Shown here: positions 50,345-60,286 of the stretch, one piece after another
Layout: each line of letters opens with the position of its first letter
Position numbering within the stretch: position 1 is the stretch's first letter
From: Elizabethkingia bruuniana
Lineage (GTDB): Bacteria; Bacteroidota; Bacteroidia; Flavobacteriales; Weeksellaceae
DNA length: 64,000 nucleotides
NCBI RefSeq assembly: GCF_002024805.1
Contig: NZ_CP014337.1
Location: 1,550,001-1,614,000, forward strand
Direction: 5' to 3'
Notes under the pieces: model-generated
Databases searched by the model: none
Told to the model about the DNA's origin: nothing
What the model saw: only the letters and a program-made list of their open reading frames with translations
Made by a program: the position numbers and the translations under genes

Positions 50345-52150
50345 TTAATCTTTAGCCATTCTTTCTGCACGTTTTCTTTCTTCTTCGCTAAGAATTTTCT
50401 TTCTCATACGAATGAAGTTAGGCGTTACCTCGATACACTCATCATGTTGGATATATTCCATACATTCTTCTAGTGAGAACAAGATTTTTGGAGCAATACC
50501 ACCATCTTTATCTTTTCCGGAAGCACGCATGTTGTTTAGCTGCTTAGCTTCAACAATATTTACAACAAGATCTCCTGGCTTATTTTGTTCTCCTACGATC
50601 ATACCTGCGTAGATTTCCTCACCCGGATCTACGAAGAACTTACCTCTGTCTTGTAGTTTTTCAATAGAATATGCTGTTGCAGGCCCTTGTGTCTTACTTA
50701 CTAATACACCGTTGTTTCTTCCCGGAATAGCACCTTTGAAAGGCTTGTACTCAGTGAAACGGTGTGCCATAATAGCTTCACCTGCAGTTGCTGTAAGCAT
50801 TTGAGAACGTAATCCGATAAGACCTCTTGAAGGAATTTCGAACTCCATATGCTGCATTTCACCTTTAGTTTCCATGATGTGAAGGTCTCCTTTTCTTTGT
50901 GTAGCAAGGTCGATAACTCTTGAAGCAAATTCTTCAGGTACATCTACTACTAAAGATTCATAAGGCTCGCATTGTACACCATCAATTTCTCTAAGGATAA
51001 CCTGAGGCTGACCAATTGTCATTTCATAACCTTCTCTTCTCATCGTTTCAATAAGAACTGATAAGTGAAGAATACCTCTACCAAATACAAGGAATGTATT
51101 AGCGTCACCTGTCTGCTGAACTCTTAGTGCTAAGTTTTTCTCTAATTCTTTTTCTAATCTTTCTCTAAGGTGGTTAGAGGTAACATATTTACCATCTTTA
51201 CCAAAGAAAGGAGAATTGTTAATAGAGAATGTCATGTTTAGTGTAGGCTCATCGATAGATGTTCTTGGTAATGGTTCAGGATTTTCAAGATCTACGAAAG
51301 AATCACCAATCTGGAAAGCGTCGAAACCAACTACAGCACAGATATCACCTGCTTGTACTTCGCTTACTTTCTTTTTACCTAATCCTTCGAATACGTATAA
51401 TTCTTTAACTTTTCCTTTTACAATTTTGTCGCCTTCCTGTGCAAGACCAATCCATTGACCTTCTTTAAGACTTCCTCTTACAACTTTACCAATTGCAATT
51501 CTACCTAAGAATGAAGAGTAATCCAAAGATACAATCTGCATTTGCAGGTTACCTTCTTCTACTTTAGGTTCCGGAACATATTCTAGAATACCATCTAATA
51601 ATGGTAAAATGCTGTCAGTTTGCTCCAAAGAGCTATTGAACCAACCTTGTTTAGATGATCCGTAGAATGTAGGGAAATCTAGTTGCTCTTCAGTAGCATC
51701 AAGGTTGAAGAATAAATCGAATACCTGGTCATGAACTTCTTCAGGACGACAGTTTGGTTTGTCTACTTTATTGATAACCACCATTGGCTTCAATCCAAGC
51801 TCAAGAGCTTTTTGAAGTACGAAACGTGTTTGTGGCATCGCTCCTTCGAAAGCATCAACCAATAGTACAACACCATCCGCCATTTTCAATACACGCTCTA
51901 CTTCACCACCAAAATCGGCGTGACCAGGAGTATCGATAACGTTTATCTTTACATCTTTGTAAGTAACAGAGATGTTCTTTGATAAGATGGTAATACCACG
52001 TTCTCTTTCCAGGTCATTGTTGTCCATGATAAGCTCTCCGCTTTCCTGGTTTTCTCTGAAAATGTGGGTTGCGTGGATAATTTTATCAACCAGGGTTGTT
52101 TTACCGTGGTCAACGTGCGCAATAATTGCAATATTTCTAATTTGCTGCAT
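50345..52150 (-). CDS. typA: translational GTPase TypA/BipA
   Basis: The 601-aa protein has GTPase motifs [14 protein letters not shown] (10-23), [22 protein letters not shown] and [13 protein letters not shown], then EF-G-like domains III and V and the BipA-specific C-terminal domain ([35 protein letters not shown]). It binds ribosomes and aids 50S assembly under stress or cold. A -7 box (TAACTTTG, minus) lies at 52169-52176. It is a single-gene unit. Confidence 0.96.
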   Translation of the reverse strand: MQQIRNIAIIAHVDHGKTTLVDKIIHATHIFRENQESGELIMDNNDLERERGITILSKNISVTYKDVKINVIDTPGHADFGGEVERVLKMADGVVLLVDAFEGAMPQTRFVLQKALELGLKPMVVINKVDKPNCRPEEVHDQVFDLFFNLDATEEQLDFPTFYGSSKQGWFNSSLEQTDSILPLLDGILEYVPEPKVEEGNLQMQIVSLDYSSFLGRIAIGKVVRGSLKEGQWIGLAQEGDKIVKGKVKELYVFEGLGKKKVSEVQAGDICAVVGFDAFQIGDSFVDLENPEPLPRTSIDEPTLNMTFSINNSPFFGKDGKYVTSNHLRERLEKELEKNLALRVQQTGDANTFLVFGRGILHLSVLIETMRREGYEMTIGQPQVILREIDGVQCEPYESLVVDVPEEFASRVIDLATQRKGDLHIMETKGEMQHMEFEIPSRGLIGLRSQMLTATAGEAIMAHRFTEYKPFKGAIPGRNNGVLVSKTQGPATAYSIEKLQDRGKFFVDPGEEIYAGMIVGEQNKPGDLVVNIVEAKQLNNMRASGKDKDGGIAPKILFSLEECMEYIQHDECIEVTPNFIRMRKKILSEEERKRAERMAKD

Positions 52151-52408
52151 AAAGGATTTTTACGGTCGCAAAGTTACGATTTTTCTATTTTTTATTTTTA
52201 GTATGAATGAAATTTATTTTTCAGAGATGAAATAAAATATTAAATATTTTATTATCAGCCGGTTGAATAGTCATTTACATGCTTTTCGCCTGCATGACAT
52301 AAACCATTTTAAGAAGAAATCCTCCTCCTGTTTATCAATCATTCTGCGAAATATCCTTTGGTAAAATCTATTAAGTAGTACTAATGAGACCACAATTCCA
52401 TTTAGTGA

Positions 52409-52660
52409 TTAGTTTTGGTTCTTTCTCGAATTAATTTCTTTCTGGATGCTTTTCAGATTATTCAAATTAAGAATAGCAATAGGTGACAATGCGAAAGGAA
52501 CAACTAATAAAGCTGTAAATCCTTTTTTAATGGTAATAAATATGGATAACACTAATAAAACTACTAATGTCCCGATAAATAGTATTGTTAAAGGCTTTAT
52601 TGTTTTTTGTCTTTTTAGTAAGTCTTCCGTACTCAGGTCACTAAAGTTTTCATTTTTCAT
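52409..52660 (-). CDS. small two-helix membrane protein
   Basis: From the ATG at 52660 the product is 83 aa: a polar helix NFSDLSTEDLLKRQKTIKP, then two membrane helices (LTILFIGTLVVLLVLSIFIT and FTALLVVPFALSPIAILN) and a basic tail with KSIQKEINSRKN. An upstream in-frame ATG at 52681 adds MKSKNRT and cannot be excluded. Similar short proteins are widespread in Flavobacteriia without a function; I do not recognise a named family with confidence. Confidence 0.6.
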   Translation of the reverse strand: MKNENFSDLSTEDLLKRQKTIKPLTILFIGTLVVLLVLSIFITIKKGFTALLVVPFALSPIAILNLNNLKSIQKEINSRKNQN

Positions 52661-52729
52661 GGTTCGATTTTTTGATTTCAACTAAATATAAACTTAACTA
52701 TAATAAATGTAAGTGCTATTAATTTTTTA

Positions 52730-52764
52730 AATTAAAAAAGCACTCTGTATAATTCAGAGTGCTT
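52730..52764 (-). terminator. fucosidase gene terminator
   Basis: AAGCACTCTG (52738-52747) pairs with CAGAGTGCTT (52755-52764); minus-strand tail TTTTTTAATTT. Confidence 0.8.
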
Positions 52765-52787
52765 AGTAAAACTTTATATAAGTAATA

Positions 52788-54629
52788 TTATAAATTACTT
52801 TCCACAGCACCTATCTTTTCACGATACAAGTCAACGGGTTTTTCTAAAAGAACAGCAATTACGGTAAGACTTTTGTCCAGTCTTTCTTTTGGAACATCAA
52901 TATAAACAATACCTGGAACCGCACTCCAATATAATTTGTTATAAATACGGTGTGGAATGATAGATCCTTCTCCGGCAATTCTTATTCTGGAAATATTATT
53001 CTTTAGTCCCTTCAATGCTATCGGTCCAGTTGGTGTTCCTTCCACAAATAAGTAAAGTGTTTGTTTGTCTTTCGACAATGCACTCATCCCGGAATAATGT
53101 CCGTCCGGAAGACCTGCTCCTGTTTCATACAAGGCTTCAGCATTTTTACTAATCCAGTTCAATACTTCAGGATTTGTTTTGGATGTTTTCTTTATTTTCA
53201 TATCCATCCCGTCTTGTGTAACTCCGGCATTGTCGAGGAGATTAGTGCCTTTATGCAATTGATTGGCTATTTCGTAAGCCGATTTCTTTGTGTCTGTATT
53301 TTCAAGTAAGCTTTGTAGTGCAGGTACAGGATCTGTTATTTTGTTTGTTACTTTTACGGCTTCGTTAAAGTTAAGCTGTACAACAGTTACATCTTTATCA
53401 AACTGTGTATTTGCAAATGAAAGTGTAAGATTTCCGCTCTGATCCTGGTTATAATTTACTTTAGCGTTGCTATCCCCGATGACCTGTGCAGAAACAGGAG
53501 TTGAAGTTAGTCCATAAATTTTCGCAAAGTCTTTAGCTTCTTCCAGATACAGGAATAGCTTTTTGCCATCAACAGACAAAGAAGATTTCCCTCTGTAATT
53601 AGCAAAAGGTAAACCCTGACGGGTTGTATATATTGCATCTGAATTCTTCTTCGTCCATCTTCCAAGATTTTCAAGGATTTTAACCTGTTCTGCAGGAATA
53701 CTTCCATCAGCCTTTGGTCCTATATCGATAAGGAGATTTCCACCCATACTGATGACATCAGCAAGCGTTCTTACAATCATGTTTGGTGATTTGTAATTTC
53801 TGTCGAAAGGCTGATATCCCCAGGAATCATTCATTGTATAGCACAATTCCCAATATTTACTCTGAGGAGCGACTACAGGTATCCCCTGCTCCGGAGTTTC
53901 ATAATCGCCATGGTTGTTCAGACGAGAATTAATAATAATATTCGGATTATATTTTCTGAGGTTAGCCAATGTTTGTGGTGCCTGCCATTCTGCTGAAGTA
54001 TGTTCCCAATCTCCATCAAACCATATTAAATCAGGTTTGAACTGTGTTGACAATTCGTTTAGCTGTCCCTGATAATATTTAATAAAATTCTGCCAGCGTA
54101 CAGGATCCTTTGCTATATCATAGCGCTTCTTTGTACGTGTATTAACGTCATAATAAGGATGACTCCAATCCGGAAGCGAATAATAAAGTCCGGTTTTCAA
54201 TCCTGCTTTCTTTAGGTCAGCCACAAAAGGAGCGATCAGATCTTCTTTAGCTGAAGCATCTTTAAAACTGGTAATGGCTTTATCCGATTTCGAATCCCAT
54301 AGAGAAATTCCGTCATGGTGTCTTGTGGTAATGACTGAATATTTGGCACCGGATTCTTTAATCAGTTTTGTCCATTCATCAGGATTATAACGGGAAGCAT
54401 TAAATCCTCCCAGCTGCTTCATATAATTGTCATGATTGATGTAATTGTTAAAAAAAGACCAGGATTCTGATATTCCGTTTACAGAATAGATTCCCCAATG
54501 GATGAATACCCCTAGTTTGGCATCCCGGAACCATTGCATTTTTGCTTCATCGTTAATCTTCTTTTCCTGTGCTGCTATACTGCCTATACTGAGGCTTAAT
54601 AGCAGTAAGCTGGTAATTCTGTTCTTCAT
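52788..54629 (-). CDS. alpha-L-fucosidase, GH29
   Basis: The 613-aa exported protein has a signal peptide (1-20, ending SIAA). The GH29 catalytic domain begins MQWFRDAKLGVFIHWGIYSV and includes TTRHHDGISLWDSK, GLYYSLPDWSHP and the nucleophile Asp205 in LIWFDGDWEH. A C-terminal beta-sandwich domain follows (about 340-613). It releases L-fucose from glycans or mucin-type chains in the periplasm or outside the cell. No fucose-use genes are adjacent, so free sugar use would rely on genes elsewhere. Confidence 0.92.
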   Translation of the reverse strand: MKNRITSLLLLSLSIGSIAAQEKKINDEAKMQWFRDAKLGVFIHWGIYSVNGISESWSFFNNYINHDNYMKQLGGFNASRYNPDEWTKLIKESGAKYSVITTRHHDGISLWDSKSDKAITSFKDASAKEDLIAPFVADLKKAGLKTGLYYSLPDWSHPYYDVNTRTKKRYDIAKDPVRWQNFIKYYQGQLNELSTQFKPDLIWFDGDWEHTSAEWQAPQTLANLRKYNPNIIINSRLNNHGDYETPEQGIPVVAPQSKYWELCYTMNDSWGYQPFDRNYKSPNMIVRTLADVISMGGNLLIDIGPKADGSIPAEQVKILENLGRWTKKNSDAIYTTRQGLPFANYRGKSSLSVDGKKLFLYLEEAKDFAKIYGLTSTPVSAQVIGDSNAKVNYNQDQSGNLTLSFANTQFDKDVTVVQLNFNEAVKVTNKITDPVPALQSLLENTDTKKSAYEIANQLHKGTNLLDNAGVTQDGMDMKIKKTSKTNPEVLNWISKNAEALYETGAGLPDGHYSGMSALSKDKQTLYLFVEGTPTGPIALKGLKNNISRIRIAGEGSIIPHRIYNKLYWSAVPGIVYIDVPKERLDKSLTVIAVLLEKPVDLYREKIGAVESNL

Positions 54630-54731
54630 GGTTTTGCTTTTTTCCGCCTAAAAATACGCAAAATAAAGGGTTTACAAAAAAATTACCTGAAACAAGATCA
54701 TTAAAAGAACTTTACTAATCTTATTTCCAAT

Positions 54732-54761
54732 TTCACAATAACGTGATATAGAGTATATTTG
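54732..54761 (+). promoter_or_regulatory. promoter of secreted-protein gene
   Basis: TTC (54732-54734), 19-bp spacer, TATATTTG (54754-54761): consensus except one base of the -33 element; ATG follows at 54785. Confidence 0.6.
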
Positions 54762-54784
54762 TAGTAATACAAACGAATAAATAA

Positions 54785-55879
54785 ATGAGATACCGAATCA
54801 TATTAATACTTTCCTTATTATATGCTCTAAATATTTTTGCCCAGGAGAACAAAAAAGATCCAAGGTATATACAATATGCTGGAGGATATGGCAGTAATGA
54901 CGGTGTATATCTTTTTGATGATGGCACTTTTATTTTATACGGATATGCCACAGCTGTATTTGGTGAATATAATTTTGACAAAGATGTATTGCTTTTCTTT
55001 CCGGAAAAACGAGAATTGTTTGAGGTATATGCTACACAGAATAAATCTTTAGGTTCTGATATCAGGATTAACTATGCCGGATTCGAAAGAGGAAGCAAAA
55101 CATTAATCCGGTTTAACAATGCTAATACTGTACAAAATATCTTTAATGACAATCCGAATTGCTTCTCCGGACCTTTTGTATCCGAAATGCAGAAAAATGT
55201 AAAAGAATTTGCACTTTACAGTCTTGCTGATAAGGAATTTAGCGATATGATAAGACCATATAACGCATGGAAGTATAAGAATGATAAAGGCTATAATGAC
55301 TTTATTTTTGTCTATAACCAGCCAAGACCCGAGTATGAAAATTTTAGTGGTATAATGGATACTAATGAAAAAGGGACAGCATTAAAGTTATCTAACTTCG
55401 GCGGAGAAAATGGCTATCAAAAATATGAGGGAAAACAAAGCCAATGGAAAGAACTTCTGGATATGAAAAACAGCTATTCAAGATACAAAGAGGAAAAAGA
55501 AGACTTTATCATTGCCAACAAACATTACAATGTAATCCCAAACCCGGATATGTCAGTTTATAATTATGATTCCGGTTCTAACCAATACATCGGTAAGAAT
55601 ATAGAAGAAAATGCAGAATATTATAATGATAACCCATTTAATGATGCCCGTTATGTCCGAAAGTTCTCGAAAATACAACCTGAATCGAGATCCTATAGCA
55701 GAATAGCAGAAAAGGAAATTCTGCCCTCTACAGTATTTTTCAGTAAGTGCAATGATGCTTCCGGTAAAAGCTATCGTTACAAAGGCCTGCCAAAATCAGG
55801 ATTAGAAGCCCAATACGAAAAAATGCCTCTGACGACTATTCCGTCACCTCCAATGCTGCCTGTACCTGCAAAAAAATGA
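54785..55879 (+). CDS. secreted hypothetical protein, 364 aa
   Basis: It has a signal peptide (MRYRIILILSLLYALNIFAQ). The mature protein starts with beta-rich segments GGYGSNDGVYLFDDGTFILYGYATAVFGEYNF, a pattern seen in exported proteins that report a value or bind a ligand, then a long polar middle with many Tyr/Asn and the end SPPMLPVPAKK, which looks like an unstructured Pro tail. I do not recognise a family. It stands alone with its own promoter and ends into the phased repeat at 55928. Confidence 0.6.
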   Translation: MRYRIILILSLLYALNIFAQENKKDPRYIQYAGGYGSNDGVYLFDDGTFILYGYATAVFGEYNFDKDVLLFFPEKRELFEVYATQNKSLGSDIRINYAGFERGSKTLIRFNNANTVQNIFNDNPNCFSGPFVSEMQKNVKEFALYSLADKEFSDMIRPYNAWKYKNDKGYNDFIFVYNQPRPEYENFSGIMDTNEKGTALKLSNFGGENGYQKYEGKQSQWKELLDMKNSYSRYKEEKEDFIIANKHYNVIPNPDMSVYNYDSGSNQYIGKNIEENAEYYNDNPFNDARYVRKFSKIQPESRSYSRIAEKEILPSTVFFSKCNDASGKSYRYKGLPKSGLEAQYEKMPLTTIPSPPMLPVPAKK

Positions 55880-55927
55880 CGGTAATTGTATTTTAGTATA
55901 CAAAGCTTGTAAACCAAAACTATTTTC

Positions 55928-56019
55928 TTCGGGTATTGTTCGACTCTTCTTCGAGAGTTGTTCGAGAAAAGTGCCTTTTTTCCGAAGCTTGCCCGAAGGA
56001 TCCTCGAACAAGCCTCGAA
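55928..56019. repeat. 11-bp-phased TTCG/CGAA palindromic element
   Basis: TTCG starts at 55928, 55939, 55950 and 55961 (every 11 bp); CGAA starts at 55983, 55994, 56005 and 56016 (every 11 bp). The two sets are mirror-symmetric about 55973.5. The 7-bp spacers are poorly complementary, so the motif phase, not a continuous stem, is conserved. It lies between convergent genes (54785 plus, 56100 minus) and could act as terminator or protein-binding array. Confidence 0.7.
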
Positions 56020-56099
56020 TAAAACGCTCTTAAAGCCTTTCAGGCCGATGATTTCGGTGTGTTATAAAAAAGATATAGTATAAATTTTTGAAGAAATCA

Positions 56100-56570
56100 T
56101 TAATTCTGAGTATATCTCATTACAATAATATCTGAATCATTAGTTATTTCTTCAAAGCCTGCTTTTTTATACAGATTAAAAGCTTTGATATTGTCAGGTT
56201 TTACTTCCAGTTCTATCTCTATATTATGAAATCTGCACCTTGCTTCCTGAATAACCGCTAGTATAAGTCCCATTCCAATATTATTACCCTGAAAACCTTT
56301 TCTCACATACATTTGTAAAATATTGCCTGTATTGTTTCCAACATTTACAAAAGCACATATCCCCGATAATTCGTTATCTATGAATACTCCTGTTACAAAT
56401 CTTTTCGGCATTTGATTTTCAATATCTTCTTCCAGCCAGAGTTTTTCCATTTTTACAGACTCTTCATAACTGGCACTAAATGCCTCCGGAAATTCTTTAA
56501 GACTTTCCAAACGGATCATTCTGTATGCCCCACTTTCATTTGGTAAAATATTTCGATATTCAATCCTCAT
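56100..56570 (-). CDS. GNAT family N-acetyltransferase
   Basis: From the ATG at 56570 the protein is 156 aa (MRIEYRNILPNESGAYRMIR). The frame is open upstream to 56630 but the extra residues do not fit the family. The acetyl-CoA loop is MYVRKGFQGNNIGMGLILAV (QxxGxG/A-type), followed by ELEVKPDNIKAFNLYKKAGFEE, the classic motif B of GNATs. The substrate is unknown. It is the sole gene on its strand here. Confidence 0.85.
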   Translation of the reverse strand: MRIEYRNILPNESGAYRMIRLESLKEFPEAFSASYEESVKMEKLWLEEDIENQMPKRFVTGVFIDNELSGICAFVNVGNNTGNILQMYVRKGFQGNNIGMGLILAVIQEARCRFHNIEIELEVKPDNIKAFNLYKKAGFEEITNDSDIIVMRYTQN

Positions 56571-56802
56571 ACTCTGTTTCCATATCTTTTTTGCAATGCT
56601 AAATATACTGATTCCCCGACCAGAAACCACTCTTTTTGCTGTTTAAAACTAATTGTGCAGATATATTATTCATAAAGGAGAACAAAATCTATAAATTGTT
56701 AATAATAGATTTAAATAAAAATATTTAATTTTACACAAGCATTAAATAAATGCATTCTATGAAAAAAAACTATCGCTTCTGTAAACTGTCAAACTTTATA
56801 AT

Positions 56803-57120
56803 ATGCCGGAATTGAAAATGCAGGATGCCCAATTGCTTTTAAAAAAGATCTATGCTAACCCAAAGAATTATGATCTGAAAAGCATCGATGGTGTGGTTTC
56901 TGGCGGAGACGATCAGGTAAGTTTCCGACTTTACAAAACAAAAGAAAAGGTTGTTTTTGAAGTTATTGTAGATGAATTAATTTTTAAAAACAGCACCGGA
57001 GACTGGACAAATTCTCTAATCATGCTGGAAAATGCTATCCGAAAAATAGAAGGGGAAGCAGAAAATTCCAAAATAGAACAGGCTATAGATAAACTCAGGA
57101 AATACCTGGCCGAAAAATAA
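56803..57120 (+). CDS. hypothetical protein, 105 aa
   Basis: Soluble, charged protein: MPELKMQDAQLLLKKIYANPKNYDLKSIDGVVSG-type N-terminus with a strand pair SFRLYKTKEKVVFEVIVDELIF, then an amphipathic helix with MLENAIRKIEGEAENSKIEQA. No signal peptide or membrane segment and no family recognised. The upstream 232 bp (56571-56802) contain no clear promoter. A terminator follows at 57132. Confidence 0.6.
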   Translation: MPELKMQDAQLLLKKIYANPKNYDLKSIDGVVSGGDDQVSFRLYKTKEKVVFEVIVDELIFKNSTGDWTNSLIMLENAIRKIEGEAENSKIEQAIDKLRKYLAEK

Positions 57121-57131
57121 ATCAACTTTTT

Positions 57132-57160
57132 AAAGCAGACTTTTTAGTTTGCTTTTTTTA
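57132..57160. terminator. terminator
   Basis: AAAGCAGAC and GTTTGCTTT form an imperfect stem (57132-57155) with a TTTTTA-rich loop, followed by TTTTTA. Confidence 0.6.
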
Positions 57161-57288
57161 TATTAATAATTAAAAAGCAGCATTACAATAAAAAGCACAC
57201 GAATAATACTTAATATTCCGAACAATAAAAATATATTGCTGTAACTTAACATTTCATTTTATCTAAAATCTTATTGATATTATCTCCT

Positions 57289-57296
57289 TATCTTTG
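57289..57296 (+). promoter_or_regulatory. -7 box before acidic protein gene
   Basis: TATCTTTG matches TAnnTTTG and predicts a start near 57303, so a TTG start at 57302 is unlikely and ATG 57371 is preferred. Confidence 0.45.
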
Positions 57297-57370
57297 CAGC
57301 ATTGAAAGTAGATACAGAGAATATTCTGCAACTTTCCTGTAGCCTAATATTATATAATTTAGAATTAGAT

Positions 57371-57730
57371 ATGAACAGTTTTAAAGATCAATATTACAAA
57401 ATAGAAGATTTTCTCACATTGGTAAGAAATAAACAAGAACGTTCCGAGGACTATGATCCGGATTTTGCTTATGCTGTCTATTCAGAACAGGATATCTTCG
57501 AACCAGGAATAACAGTTTATATTGGTGCTCCTGCAGATATAGATGGTGATGATGATGATGATGTATTTCCGGATGTTGTATACGAAAACGGTTTGTTGTA
57601 CATGTGTTCTGATGAAGATATTCAGGATGTGGTAGATCTTGCTCTACGCCAGCAGCCAGCAGTAACGGATGAACAACTTATAGAAGCACTGAATCATTAT
57701 CTGGAAAGCGACGATTTTCTGGATTTTTAA
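57371..57730 (+). CDS. small acidic hypothetical protein
   Basis: From ATG 57371 the protein has 119 aa and is very acidic, with a run IDGDDDDDVFPDV in the middle. N-terminal DQYYKIEDFLTLVRNKQERSEDYDP looks helical; the C-terminal half has VDLALRQQPAVTDEQLIEALNHYLESDDFLDF. It reminds me of small proteins filed as DUF7716, possibly immunity-like, but this recall is weak. No signal peptide. It has its own -7 box and a terminator at 57738. Confidence 0.6.
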   Translation: MNSFKDQYYKIEDFLTLVRNKQERSEDYDPDFAYAVYSEQDIFEPGITVYIGAPADIDGDDDDDVFPDVVYENGLLYMCSDEDIQDVVDLALRQQPAVTDEQLIEALNHYLESDDFLDF

Positions 57731-57737
57731 TCAAAAT

Positions 57738-57768
57738 AAAAGCTCTTTAATAATGAAAGGGCTTTTTT
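57738..57768 (+). terminator. terminator
   Basis: AAAAGCTCTTT / AAAGGGCTTTT (one G-U) with a 7-nt loop, then T-run. Confidence 0.8.
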
Positions 57769-57903
57769 TATGCCCGATTATCTCAATAGAATAATTTGAA
57801 AATATTTATACTTTTTTAACAGAGATATCGTTACAACAATCCTTAATTTAGTTACCCCGGACTATATTTCTATACCGAATTTTGTCTCAGAAAACTAAAG
57901 GAT

Positions 57904-58590
57904 ATGAAAAAGCTTTTATTAGTTGTAACCAATATAGGAATGTACGAAAGCGGCAGGCTAAAGACCGGATTATGGCTGAGCGAGCTTACACATATTTATC
58001 ATAGTGCAAAAGAGCGAGAATGGGAAATAACCATCGCCAGCCCGCTAGGCGGCCACACTCCTATTGACCCGGAGAGCCTGAAACCTCTAGTACTCGATAA
58101 AATATCAAAAGAATATTACGAGAACAAAATATTTATGACAGCATTGGAACATACCAAAAGTCTGTCTGAGGTATCCGAAGAATCTTTTGATTGTATTTAT
58201 CTGGCTGGCGGCCATGCAACTATGTATGACTTTCCGGATAATGTTACATTGCAGCACCTAATCCGTGATCAGTACGAGCAAAATAAAATAGTTGCCGCTA
58301 TTTGCCATGGCGTTGGGGGACTATTGAATATAAAACTTTCCAATGGTGAATATCTGATCAAAGGAAAATCTCTTACCGGCTTCGATTGGTTTGAAGAAAC
58401 TCTTGCCAGAAGAAAGAGAGAAGTTCCGTTTAATTTAGAAGCCGCTCTTAAAGAAAGAGGTGCTGATCTGAAAAAAGCCTGTATCCCGATGACATCAAAT
58501 GTTGTTGTAACCGGAAACCTGATTACAGGGCAGAATCCATTCAGCTCCAAAGAAATGGCAAGAGTTGTTACAGAGCAATTGAGTAAATAA
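57904..58590 (+). CDS. DJ-1/PfpI family (class I glutamine amidotransferase-like) protein
   Basis: The 228-aa protein has the nucleophile elbow AAICHGVGGLLN with Cys near residue 138 and His next to it, the elements IYLAGGHATMYDFPDN and TSNVVVTGNLITGQNPFSS, and an N-terminal LLLVVTNIGMYESGRLKTGLW as in Hsp31/YhbO-type relatives. Such proteins act as glyoxalase III or stress chaperones; which applies cannot be told. It is cotranscribed with the alpha/beta hydrolase gene 31 bp downstream. Confidence 0.85.
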   Translation: MKKLLLVVTNIGMYESGRLKTGLWLSELTHIYHSAKEREWEITIASPLGGHTPIDPESLKPLVLDKISKEYYENKIFMTALEHTKSLSEVSEESFDCIYLAGGHATMYDFPDNVTLQHLIRDQYEQNKIVAAICHGVGGLLNIKLSNGEYLIKGKSLTGFDWFEETLARRKREVPFNLEAALKERGADLKKACIPMTSNVVVTGNLITGQNPFSSKEMARVVTEQLSK

Positions 58591-58621
58591 GAATCTATCA
58601 TTATCACAAACAATAAAAATT

Positions 58622-59602
58622 ATGAAACACACAATTCCGGGTGAAAAAGACCCACAAGTTCTTTCAGAAATCAGAGAATTCCTGAATGCATTAAATAACA
58701 GTGGTGGTAAACCTATGGAGACCATGACCCCACAAGAAGCAAGACAAGTTCTTATAGATGCTCAAAAATCTGTAGAAGTAGACACTTCAGGTATTGCCGA
58801 AACAGAAAGAGAAATTACTCAGGATGGTATTGACGTTAATATTCATATCATAAAACCAGAACATTCTAAGGATCAGGTACTCCCTGTCTTTATGTTTATT
58901 CATGGCGGCGGCTGGGTATTAGGAGACTATCCTACACACAAAAGGCTGGTAAGAGATCTGGTTGTAAATAGCGGTGCTGCTGCTGTTTTTGTAGATTATA
59001 CCCCATCACCGGACGCCCACTACCCTGTCGCCATTAATCAGATTTATGCTGCAACAAAATGGGTAGCTGAAAACGGATCCGAAATAGGTGTAGATGGTAA
59101 AAATATGGCTATTGCCGGAAACAGTGTTGGTGGAAATATGACTGCTGTAACCTGCCTGATGGCAAAAGACAAGGGCGGACCTGAAATAAAATTCCAGTTG
59201 TTGTTATGGCCTGTAGCTGATTCTGATTTTAGCCGTGAATCTTATGAAAAATATGCAGAAGGAAGATTTCTTACTACAAATATGATGAAATGGATGTGGG
59301 ATAATTATGCACCTGATACAGAAAAGCGAAACGAATATTATGCTTCACCGTTAAAAGCTTCTCTGGAAAAATTAAAAGGCTTACCTCCGGCATTAGTACA
59401 ACTGGCAGAAAATGATATTTTGCACGATGAGGGACTGGCCTACGCTCGTAAATTGGATGAGGCTGGTGTTCCTGTAACAATTCAGACCTATAATGGATTT
59501 ATCCACGATTATGGTTTACTCAATCCTTTGGATCACATTGAAGCCGTAAAATTTTCTTCGGAGCAGGCAGCTCTTGGACTGCGGAAAGCGCTGTTTTCTT
59601 GA
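58622..59602 (+). CDS. alpha/beta hydrolase, HSL-type esterase/lipase
   Basis: The 326-aa cytoplasmic enzyme has the HSL-family oxyanion motif FIHGGGWVLGD (near 95-105), the nucleophile elbow IAGNSVGGNM (GNSVGG rather than the commoner GDSAGG), and ENDILHDEGLAYA and FIHDYGLLN with the Asp and His. It hydrolyses short-chain esters. It starts with a 31-bp gap after the DJ-1/PfpI gene and is followed by a terminator. Confidence 0.85.
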   Translation: MKHTIPGEKDPQVLSEIREFLNALNNSGGKPMETMTPQEARQVLIDAQKSVEVDTSGIAETEREITQDGIDVNIHIIKPEHSKDQVLPVFMFIHGGGWVLGDYPTHKRLVRDLVVNSGAAAVFVDYTPSPDAHYPVAINQIYAATKWVAENGSEIGVDGKNMAIAGNSVGGNMTAVTCLMAKDKGGPEIKFQLLLWPVADSDFSRESYEKYAEGRFLTTNMMKWMWDNYAPDTEKRNEYYASPLKASLEKLKGLPPALVQLAENDILHDEGLAYARKLDEAGVPVTIQTYNGFIHDYGLLNPLDHIEAVKFSSEQAALGLRKALFS

Positions 59603-59609
59603 TAAAATT

Positions 59610-59638
59610 AAAACACCTGCATTTTGCAGGTGTTTTTT
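59610..59638 (+). terminator. terminator
   Basis: AAAACACCTGC / GCAGGTGTTTT, 11-bp stem with a 5-nt loop, T-run after. Confidence 0.88.
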
Positions 59639-59699
59639 GTTCATATAATCCTAAAGCAAAATATTAAAATAATAACTTTGTTATAGACAATAAAAGATA

Positions 59700-60197
59700 A
59701 TGACTTTAATTACGATGCACAAGTATAATCAGGATGATTTTAATGTATTCCGGTCTTTAACAGATGATGATGAGGTGATGAAATATGTTTCCGGTATGGG
59801 GCTCTCTGAAGAAAAGGCAAAAGCTAAATTTGCCTCAATTCTCCTTGTGAATAGTACACAGGATTCTCTGGGCTATTTTAAAATTTACAATAACGAGAAT
59901 ATATTTATAGGTGATTGTAAGCTTGAAAAATACAGACACGATAACTCTCTTCTGGAAATAGGCTACATCCTGAAGAAAGAATTCTGGGGTAAAGGCTACG
60001 GCTCTTTAATATGTAAGGAGTTACTTGCACTGGCAGAAAAAAACGAACCTGATATGAATATAATCGGAAATATTGATCCGGAGAATATAGCCTCAAAAAG
60101 ACTATTGGAAAAATCCGGTTTCAGAAGCTATAAGACCGAAACCATAGATGGTATGCTTACGGAAAGCCTGATTCTAATAAAGAAATCTAAAGCCTAA
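59700..60197 (+). CDS. GNAT family N-acetyltransferase, RimJ/RimL type
   Basis: The 165-aa protein has the acetyl-CoA loop EIGYILKKEFWGKGYGSLICK (the WGKGYG motif), and NIIGNIDPENIASKRLLEKSGF, the NxxSxxLLEKxGF motif of the ribosomal-protein-acetylase-like branch. It acetylates an amino group on an unknown target. It is free-standing, with no clear consensus promoter. Confidence 0.85.
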   Translation: MTLITMHKYNQDDFNVFRSLTDDDEVMKYVSGMGLSEEKAKAKFASILLVNSTQDSLGYFKIYNNENIFIGDCKLEKYRHDNSLLEIGYILKKEFWGKGYGSLICKELLALAEKNEPDMNIIGNIDPENIASKRLLEKSGFRSYKTETIDGMLTESLILIKKSKA

Positions 60198-60286
60198 TAT
60201 GCTAAGGGAGGTATATAAAAATAATGCTTTCGCATTTTTACCATTATTTTACGCATTTTTATCAAAACGAATGCTAAACAGGATCG

